A stretch of DNA of 64,000 bases, from the NCBI RefSeq assembly GCF_021462265.1, contig NZ_JAJONF010000013.1, positions 1 through 64,000 of the forward strand. The letters run 5' to 3'. The position numbers and the translations under genes were made by a program. Source of the stretch: Streptomyces shenzhenensis. Lineage in GTDB: Bacteria > Actinomycetota > Actinomycetes > Streptomycetales > Streptomycetaceae. This document shows, piece by piece, positions 58,190-64,000 of the stretch. Below the pieces are notes generated by a model. That model did no database searches. It was not told the DNA's origin and saw only the letters and a program-made list of their open reading frames with translations. Every line of letters begins with the position of its first letter. Position 1 is the first letter of the stretch.

Positions 58190-59548
58190 TCAGGCCGCCC
58201 GGCGGGCCTGTCCCCGGTGGTCGCGGATGATGTCCGCGTACCGGCGTCCGCTGCCCTTGATCGTGCGGGCCTGGGTGCGGTAGTCGACGTGGACCAGGCC
58301 GAAACGCTTCTCGTAGCCGTACGCCCACTCGAAGTTGTCCAGCAGCGACCAGGCGAAGTAGCCGGCCAGCGGGGCCCCCTTGCGGACCGCCGAGGCGCAG
58401 GCCGCGAGATGGCCGGCCAGGTACTCCTGGCGCTCGGGGTCGTCGATCGTGCCGTCGGGGCGGACCACGTCCGGGTAGGCGGAACCGTTCTCGGTCACGT
58501 AGAGCTTGCGGGCGCCGTACTCCTCGGTGAGGCGCAGCAGCAGCGTCTCGATGCCGCTCGCGTCGATCTCCCAGTCCATGCCGGTGCGCGGGACGCCGGG
58601 ACGGTGCACCGAACGGGCGTAGGGCGCGGGGCCGCCCGGGTCGTCCTCCACGTACGCCGGGAAGTAGTAGTTCAGGCCCAGCCAGTCGAGCGGGGTGGCG
58701 ATGGTCTCCAGGTCGCCCGGCCGCTCCGGGAGTTCGACGCCGTAGGTCTCGACCATGTCGGCCGGGAAGCCGCGGCCGTGCACCGGGTCGAGCCACCAGC
58801 GGTTGACGTGGCCGTCGTGGCGGCGGACGGCGGCGGCGTCCTCGGGGCGGTCCGAGGCGGCGAACACGGTGGAGAGGTTGTTCACGATGCCGACCTCGGC
58901 ACCGGGCGCGGCGGCGCGGATCGCCTGGGCGGCCAGGCCGTGGCCGAGGAGCAGGTGGTAGGAGGCGCGGACGGCGGCCGTGAGGTCGGTCAGACCGGGG
59001 GCCATCTTGCCCTCCAGGTGGCCGATCCAGGCCGAGCAGGAGGGCTCGTTGAGGGTGGTCCAGTGCCGGACGCGGTCACCGAGGCGCCCGGCGACGACGG
59101 AGGCGTACGCGGCGAAGTGCTCGGCAGTCGGCCGCTCGGTCCAGCCGCCCCGGTCCTGGAGGGCCTGCGGCAGGTCCCAGTGGTAGAGGGTGACCGACGG
59201 GGTGATGCCGGCCGCCAGCAGCACGTCGATCAACTCGTCGTAGAAGTCGAGGCCCCTGGCGTTGACCGGGCCGTCGCCGCCGGGCCGCACGCGCGGCCAG
59301 GCGACCGACAACCGGTAGGCGTTGGTGCCCAGTCGGCGCATCAGCTCGATGTCCTCGCGCCAGCGGTGGTAGTGGTCGCACGCGACGTCGCCGTTGTCGT
59401 CGCCTGCGATCTTCCCCGGGGTGTGCGAGAAGGTGTCCCAGATGGAGGGTCCACGGCCGTCCTCGGTGACGGCTCCCTCGATCTGGTACGCCGCGGTTGC
59501 CGTGCCCCACAGGAAGTCGTGCGGGAGGGCGGCGAGGTCGATGGTCAC
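58190..59548 (-). CDS. Beta-glucosidase, GH1
   Basis: A 452-residue cytoplasmic GH1 TIM-barrel enzyme. The acid/base is Glu168 in TLNEP and the nucleophile Glu353 in VTENG. The N-terminal signature FLWGTATAAYQIEG and the late SLLDNFEWAYGYEKRFGLV are complete. It is the last gene of an operon with an ABC importer of the CebEFG type, so it probably hydrolyses imported cellobiose or similar beta-glucosides. Confidence 0.95.
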   Translation of the reverse strand: MTIDLAALPHDFLWGTATAAYQIEGAVTEDGRGPSIWDTFSHTPGKIAGDDNGDVACDHYHRWREDIELMRRLGTNAYRLSVAWPRVRPGGDGPVNARGLDFYDELIDVLLAAGITPSVTLYHWDLPQALQDRGGWTERPTAEHFAAYASVVAGRLGDRVRHWTTLNEPSCSAWIGHLEGKMAPGLTDLTAAVRASYHLLLGHGLAAQAIRAAAPGAEVGIVNNLSTVFAASDRPEDAAAVRRHDGHVNRWWLDPVHGRGFPADMVETYGVELPERPGDLETIATPLDWLGLNYYFPAYVEDDPGGPAPYARSVHRPGVPRTGMDWEIDASGIETLLLRLTEEYGARKLYVTENGSAYPDVVRPDGTIDDPERQEYLAGHLAACASAVRKGAPLAGYFAWSLLDNFEWAYGYEKRFGLVHVDYRTQARTIKGSGRRYADIIRDHRGQARRAA

Positions 59549-59573
59549 GAAAGTCCCTTCGGAACTGGAGGGT

Positions 59574-60434
59574 TCACTTGACGGCGCCGGCGGTCAGCCC
59601 GGCGACCAGGTAGCGCTGGAGGAGCAGGAAGCCGGCCACGACGGGGACGCTCACCACCAGTGAGGCGGCCATGATCTGGTTCCAGTACACGTCGTTGAGC
59701 GTGGAGTAGCCCTGGAGCCCGACGGCCAGGGTGCGGGTGGTGTCGTTGGTCATCACGGACGCGAAGAGCACCTCGCCCCAGGCGGTCATGAAGGCGTAGA
59801 CGGCCACCGCGACGATGCCGGGGATCGCGGCGGGTACGACGATCCGCAGCAGCGCGCCGAGCGGCCCGCAGCCGTCCACCAGGGCCGCCTCGTCCAGGTC
59901 CCTCGGCACCGAGTCGAAGTACCCGATCAGCATCCAGATCGAGAACGGCAGCGAGAAGGTCAGGTAGGTGAGGATCAGGCCGCCGCGGGAGCCGAACAGG
60001 GCGATGCCGGTGGCGTTGCCGATGTTGACGTACAGGAGGAACAGCGGGAGCAGGAAGAGGATGCCCGGGAACATCTGCGTGGACAGCACGGTCACCGTGA
60101 AGACCCGCTTGCCGCGGAACTCGTAGCGGCTGACCGCGTACGCGGCGAACACGGCGACGACGACCGAGCAGACGGTCGCCGCGACCGACACGATCAGCGA
60201 GTTCACGAAGTACTTGGCGAGCGGGACCGTCGACCAGATGTCGATGTACGGGCGGACGGTCAGCCCGCTCGGCAGCCAGCGGAACTTGCCGGTGACGTCC
60301 GCGAGGGGCTTGAGCGAGCTGGAGATCATCACGTACACGGGGACCAGCACGAACCCGGTGAGCAGCGTGAGGAAGATCCGCCGGGACCAGAGGAAGGAGC
60401 GCGGCGGGGCCATCGGCGAGCTGGGGCTAGACAT
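59574..60434 (-). CDS. Beta-glucoside ABC transporter permease, MalG (CebG) type
   Basis: A 286-residue permease with six helices and the EAA loop LDEAALVDGCGPLGALLRI (about 176-194). It overlaps the preceding permease gene by 8 bases. Works with the two genes upstream on the minus strand. Confidence 0.92.
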   Translation of the reverse strand: MSSPSSPMAPPRSFLWSRRIFLTLLTGFVLVPVYVMISSSLKPLADVTGKFRWLPSGLTVRPYIDIWSTVPLAKYFVNSLIVSVAATVCSVVVAVFAAYAVSRYEFRGKRVFTVTVLSTQMFPGILFLLPLFLLYVNIGNATGIALFGSRGGLILTYLTFSLPFSIWMLIGYFDSVPRDLDEAALVDGCGPLGALLRIVVPAAIPGIVAVAVYAFMTAWGEVLFASVMTNDTTRTLAVGLQGYSTLNDVYWNQIMAASLVVSVPVVAGFLLLQRYLVAGLTAGAVK

Positions 60435-61416
60435 CCGCGGTCCTCCGTCCGCGCGAGGTGAACACCAGGTACCCGCCGGTCACCACCAGCAGGAAGAGCA
60501 GCAGGAGCACGGACATGGCCGAGCCGGTGCCGAAGTTCCAGGTGACGAAGGAGGCCTGGTAGATGTGGACCGAGATGAGGTCGGCGGCCTCCGGGGCGGA
60601 CTTGCCGAACAGGACGTACGGCGTGTTGAAGTCGTTGAACGTCCAGAGGAACAGGACCAGGATCAGCACCTGGTTGACCGGGCGCAGCGACGGCAGGGTG
60701 ATGCGGCGGATCTGCTGCCACATGCCGGCGCCGTCCAGGGCGGCCGCCTCGTACAGCTCCCGCGGGATGTTCTGGAGTCCGGCCATCACGATCAGGAAGG
60801 CGAACGGCCAGCCTTTCCACACCGACACGATGAGCAGGGCGTAGAAGCTGTTGTCGCCGATCAGCCAGAAGGACGGCTTGCCGGTGAGGTGCAGCTGGTC
60901 GTGCAGGACGTGGTTCACCAGGCCGTTGTCGTGCTGGAACATGAACACCCAGGTGATGACGGCCGCGTAGACCGGCAGTGCGTACGGCACCAGGAACAGG
61001 GCGCGCAGCAGGCCCCGGCCGCGGAAGGTGTCCTGCATGAACACCGCGGCCGCGGTGCCGATCAGCCAGCACAGGCCGACCGAGAGCAGGGTGAAGCCGA
61101 CGGTGACGAAGAAGGAGTGCAACAGGGCTTTGCCGACCGGCGCGTCGAAGTCGACGGCCATCCTGTAGTTGCCGAAACCGGCCCAGGGGGCGGTGGTCCA
61201 GTCCCGGATGAAGAACTGGGTGAGCTCCTTGAAGCTCATCACGACGCCGATGACCATCGGGACGAGATGGACGAGGAGTTCGAGCAGCAGGGCGGGCAGG
61301 AGCAGCAGGTAGGGCAGTCCGATCCGGCGGATCCGCCCGGGGCGGCGGCCTGAACCGCCCGCCGCCCCGGGGGACTTCGCACGCACCGGCTCTTGCACGG
61401 CGGTGGTGGTCGTCAT
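60427..61416 (-). CDS. Beta-glucoside ABC transporter permease, MalF (CebF) type
   Basis: A 329-residue permease. The basic N-terminus (GSGRRPGRIRRIG) precedes six helices; the EAA loop reads YEAAALDGAGMWQQIRRI (about 220-237). The frame is open upstream to 61905 only as a GC artefact; the ATG at 61416 lies five bases behind the stop of the binding protein. Confidence 0.92.
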   Translation of the reverse strand: MTTTTAVQEPVRAKSPGAAGGSGRRPGRIRRIGLPYLLLLPALLLELLVHLVPMVIGVVMSFKELTQFFIRDWTTAPWAGFGNYRMAVDFDAPVGKALLHSFFVTVGFTLLSVGLCWLIGTAAAVFMQDTFRGRGLLRALFLVPYALPVYAAVITWVFMFQHDNGLVNHVLHDQLHLTGKPSFWLIGDNSFYALLIVSVWKGWPFAFLIVMAGLQNIPRELYEAAALDGAGMWQQIRRITLPSLRPVNQVLILVLFLWTFNDFNTPYVLFGKSAPEAADLISVHIYQASFVTWNFGTGSAMSVLLLLFLLVVTGGYLVFTSRGRRTADV

Positions 61417-61421
61417 GGTGC

Positions 61422-62738
61422 TCAGGCCGCCGGCATCTGCTGCTGGGCCTTCTCCAGCTCGGCCTTCACGGAGTCGGTGGTGATGGGGCGCCCGGCGGCC
61501 ACGTCGGCGAACAGGTTCTTCACGGCCGTACCGACGGTCGTCTCGAACTGGGACTCCGAGGCCACCTGGGGCAGGGCCGCGGCGCTGGTGGCGAGGGTGT
61601 TCTTCAGGACGGAGTTGGCGGGGGTGTTGAAGGCCGCGTCCTGCTGGGCGGTCTTGACCGGCGGGATGGAGCTGTAGGCGGTGTTGAGGATCTTCTGCTC
61701 GTCGTCGCTGGTCATGAACTTCACGAACTTCGCGGCGCCGTCGAGGTTCTTGGTGTTCTTGAAGACCGCCAGGTTGATGCCGGCGACCATCGAGTTGACC
61801 TGGGTGCCGGTGCCGGGGGTGCCGGACTGCACGGGCACCGGCGCGATGCCGTAGTCGCTGTCGCTCATGCCCTGCGACTTGAGGTTGGCGGACGCCGACT
61901 GCCACAGCAGCATGGCCTGCTTGCCCTTGGCGAAGTCGCTGACCGACTGGTTCTGCGCGTACTCGGCGTCACCGGTGGGGATGACCTTGTCCTTGGCCAT
62001 CAGGTCGATGTACTGCTTCACCGCGGCGACGACGTTGTCGTTGGTGAAGTCCGGCTTGCCGTCGGAGGTGAAGAAGTCGGCGCCGTGCTGCTTGGCGAAG
62101 ACGAAGACGTGGTGGATGTTCTCCGAGACGTTGCCGCCCTCGGCGCCCAGCACCGAATTGCCCTTCGCCGATATCTTCTTGCCGTCGGCGATCAGCTCGT
62201 CCCAGGTGGCGGGCGGCTGGGAGATGCCGGCGTCGGCGAAGATCTTCTTGTTGTAGTAGAGCGCGTACGCCATCGAGTACAGCGGTACGGCCGCCGGGTC
62301 CTTGCCCGTGGCGCCGGTGGAGCCGAGCGCGGAGTCGACGAACCGGTCCTTGCCGCCGATCTTGGCGAAGTTCTTGGCGTCCCAGGGCAGCAGCGCGCCG
62401 GTCGCCTGCAGCGAGGCGCTCCAGGTGTTGCCGATGTTCAGCACGTCGGGGCCCTGGCCCGAGGTGGTCGCGGTCAGGATCCGGTTGAGCAGGTCCGACC
62501 AGGGCACGACCTCGAGCTTGACCTTGATGCCGGTCTGCTTCTGGAACTTGTCGAGCTCCGGCTGGAGCACCTTCTTGTCGGCCTCGATGCTGGCACCCTG
62601 GTTGGAGGCCCAGTAGGTCAGCGTCTTCGGGGAGTCGTTGGACCCGCCGCCGGTGGACGAACCGCCACCGCAGGCCGTGGCCGCGAGGGCGAGAGACATG
62701 GTGACGGCGCCTACGGCCGCGGCTCGGATGCTGCGCAT
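61422..62738 (-). CDS. Beta-glucoside-type ABC transporter substrate-binding lipoprotein (CebE-like)
   Basis: A 438-residue family 1 solute-binding protein. The signal peptide ends in the lipobox ATAC with Cys23, followed by a Gly/Ser linker. The mature protein has the two-lobe pattern with TYWASNQGASIEADKK at the start and DVLNIGNTWSASLQATGALL in lobe one. Position before two permeases and a GH1 beta-glucosidase suggests cellobiose or other beta-glucosides. No CebR-like regulator gene is in the window, and no CebR-type box is seen at the promoter. Confidence 0.92.
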   Translation of the reverse strand: MRSIRAAAVGAVTMSLALAATACGGGSSTGGGSNDSPKTLTYWASNQGASIEADKKVLQPELDKFQKQTGIKVKLEVVPWSDLLNRILTATTSGQGPDVLNIGNTWSASLQATGALLPWDAKNFAKIGGKDRFVDSALGSTGATGKDPAAVPLYSMAYALYYNKKIFADAGISQPPATWDELIADGKKISAKGNSVLGAEGGNVSENIHHVFVFAKQHGADFFTSDGKPDFTNDNVVAAVKQYIDLMAKDKVIPTGDAEYAQNQSVSDFAKGKQAMLLWQSASANLKSQGMSDSDYGIAPVPVQSGTPGTGTQVNSMVAGINLAVFKNTKNLDGAAKFVKFMTSDDEQKILNTAYSSIPPVKTAQQDAAFNTPANSVLKNTLATSAAALPQVASESQFETTVGTAVKNLFADVAAGRPITTDSVKAELEKAQQQMPAA

Positions 62739-62851
62739 GGCTCCTGCTGTGCCTTTCCGGGAGTCGAGAACCCCGAGAGGGCTTCGCGAAGGCCGCCGCC
62801 CGCGAGTACGGACGCCTGGGCCGACGTTCGGCTTCCGAAGCCCCTCATGGC

Positions 62852-62895
62852 TTAATTTAGGACGTGAGTTAATCCCCCGGAGGGTGGCTCGTCAA
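62852..62895 (-). promoter_or_regulatory. Promoter with overlapping dyad for the beta-glucoside operon
   Basis: On the minus strand TTGACG (62890-62895), 18 bases and TAACTC (62866-62871) form a good promoter, with a leader of about 125 bases before the binding-protein start. A dyad with arms TTAATTTA (62852-62859) and TGAGTTAA (62865-62872), 6 of 8 pairs, covers the -10 and the start point. The A/T-rich arms differ from known CebR sites and look more like ROK-type operators. Confidence 0.5.
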
Positions 62896-63132
62896 GGGAT
62901 CCGGCACGGGTGTCCACGCAGGCGGGCAAGGGAGCGGCCGGCGACGGAGCGGCGCTACGCCCACGCCCGACGGCGTGACCTGGGCCGAAGCCGGACGCCC
63001 TGCGCGGCGAGCGGCCGGCCGCCGTTCGACAACGGTTGTGTTTCGACGGGCGAATGCTGGTGGCCGAAGGACGGGCGGGGGTGGAGCCGGATACGGCGGT
63101 GGGGACCGGTTACGGCGATGGGGGCCGGGGTC

Positions 63133-63428
63133 GGCACGAGGGCCGGGGACGGCAACGCACGCCAGGCACGCCACGAGGACCGGGCACAGCGACAGACGCC
63201 CGACACGCCACAACGACCAGGAACAGCGACAGACGCCCGACACGCCACGAGGACCCGGCACAGCGACAGACGCCCGACACGCCACGAGGACCCGGCACAG
63301 CGACGCACGCCCGACACGCCACAACGACCAGGAACAGCACCGAACGCCCGACACGCCACAACCATCGGGCACAGCGACGCACGCCCGGCACGGCACGAGG
63401 GCCGGGGAGGTTGTCCCCGGCCCTTGCT
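63133..63428. repeat. 37-bp minisatellite, eight units
   Basis: Eight direct repeats with an exact 37-base period start at 63133, 63170, 63207, 63244, 63281, 63318, 63355 and 63392. Each contains the near-constant core GACGCCCGACACGCCAC or a close variant. Two unit types alternate: one with GAGGACCCGGCACAGC, one with AACGACCAGGAACAGC. The 62896-63132 flank holds no gene I can support. Confidence 0.92.
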
Positions 63429-63438
63429 CCTGCCCGTG

Positions 63439-64000
63439 TCAGTGGGCGGGTGCCGTGGCCGGTGTCGGGGCGTGGCCGGAGGGGCGGCTGGTGAAGGTGC
63501 CGCGGCCCTGGGTGCGGCCGCGCAGCCGGGTGGCGTAGCCGAACAGTTCGGCCAGCGGCACGGTGGCGGTGAGCACCGCCGTGTCGCCCCGGGTCACGGA
63601 ACCGGTGACCCGGCCGCGCCGGGCGGCCAGGTCGCCGAGCACGCCCCCCACCGCGTCCTCGGGCACGGTCACCGTGACCTCGGCGACCGGCTCCAGGAGC
63701 GTCATCGCACAGGCCCGCAGGGCCTCCCGGAGGCCGAGCCGGCCCGCCGTACGGAACGCCGTGTCGGAGGAGTCCTTCACATGCGTCGAGCCGTCGGTCA
63801 GGGTGACCCGCAGCCCGGTGACCGGATGCCCGCCGAGGGGGCCCTCGGCGAGGGCGTCCCGGCAGCCGGCCTCGACCGCCCGGACGTACTCCTGCGGCAC
63901 CCTGCCGCCGACGACCGCCGACCGGAACGCGAAACCGTCCTCGTGTCCGAGGGGTTCGACGTCCAGGACGACGTGCGCGAACTGCCCCGCGCCGCCGGTC
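63439..64000 (-). CDS. Elongation factor G-like protein, C-terminal part
   Basis: The frame enters from the right edge of the window and ends at 63439. It covers domain IV and V of an EF-G-type translational GTPase: GQFAHVVLDVEPL, GRVPQEYVRAVEAGCRDALA, DGSTHVKDSSDTAFRTAGRL, and the end of domain V (AELFGYATRLRGRTQGRGTF). The GTPase domain is outside the window, so it cannot be told whether this is the main EF-G, a second EF-G or a ribosomal-protection relative. The short C-terminal tail rich in Pro, Thr and Ala and the weak conservation favour a paralogue. Confidence 0.85.
   Translation of the reverse strand, partial: TGGAGQFAHVVLDVEPLGHEDGFAFRSAVVGGRVPQEYVRAVEAGCRDALAEGPLGGHPVTGLRVTLTDGSTHVKDSSDTAFRTAGRLGLREALRACAMTLLEPVAEVTVTVPEDAVGGVLGDLAARRGRVTGSVTRGDTAVLTATVPLAELFGYATRLRGRTQGRGTFTSRPSGHAPTPATAPAH

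Noticed and set aside
62869..63396. A 175-codon frame running through the minisatellite
   Set aside because: Its length comes from the 37-base repeat lacking stops in this frame; the three frames give similar repetitive Cys/Val/Arg strings and there is no ribosome binding site.
63133..63428. CRISPR array
   Set aside because: The period is 37 bases including the variable part, leaving no room for unique spacers, and the two variants merely alternate. No cas genes are nearby.

Overview
The window is a GC-rich stretch typical of a Streptomyces chromosome. It has strong third-position G/C, many GTG starts, AGGAGG-type ribosome binding sites, ATGA/GTGA gene overlaps, and sugar ABC importers that carry no ATPase of their own (in Streptomyces these share MsiK). 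Nearly all of it is coding. The exceptions are a degenerate zone around 51.9-54.3 kb, a repeat-containing gap at 21.2-21.6 kb and a minisatellite at 63.1-63.4 kb.

Layout. 0-1.5 kb: gnd and a histidine phosphatase. 1.7-11.2 kb: a type II arabinogalactan (beta-1,6-galactan) utilisation locus with a ROK regulator, a secreted GH30 galactanase with a ricin domain, a sugar ABC importer and a GH2 beta-galactosidase. 11.3-13.7 kb: an aldehyde dehydrogenase facing a TetR regulator across a double operator. 14-15.8 kb: a GT39-type membrane glycosyltransferase. 16-21.2 kb: a quinate/shikimate uptake and catabolism regulon (QuiC-type dehydratase, shikimate dehydrogenase, TetR, MHS symporter). 21.6-31.6 kb: a surface-glycan cluster with UDP-GlcNAc 2-epimerase, nucleotide-sugar dehydrogenase, three glycosyltransferases, a methyltransferase and a coiled-coil protein. 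31.6-34.6 kb: small oxidoreductase/VOC/serine hydrolase genes and a wrecked FAD oxidase. 34.7-41.8 kb: an eight-gene cluster of unknown product built around a GTP cyclohydrolase II that carries Met at the residue deciding the product. 41.9-43.3 kb: a YcnI copper protein and a partner membrane protein. 43.4-51.8 kb: a LacI-controlled oligosaccharide operon (ABC importer, GH130, GH13, phosphohexomutase). 54.3-58 kb: quinone oxidoreductase/TetR, a double Lrp regulator and a divergent inositol-phosphatase homologue. 58.2-62.7 kb: a beta-glucoside importer with GH1 beta-glucosidase. The right edge holds the 3' part of an EF-G-like gene.

How the genes fit together. Three independent polysaccharide-to-monosaccharide modules pair an importer with the matching glycosidase, and each has an operator-like dyad at its promoter or at its regulator gene. 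The most intriguing system is the 34.7-41.8 kb cluster. A GTP cyclohydrolase II variant expected to stop at the formylated pyrimidine (FAPy) stands back to back with a creatininase-family protein of the kind that deformylates FAPy. Next to them is a translationally coupled operon of a 6-pyruvoyltetrahydropterin-synthase homologue with altered active site, a GT4 glycosyltransferase, a SAM methyltransferase and a flippase-like membrane protein, then a dehydrogenase and a CDP-alcohol phosphatidyltransferase. I read it as a route from GTP to a glycosylated, methylated, possibly membrane-linked pyrimidine or pterin. The product is not predictable from sequence.
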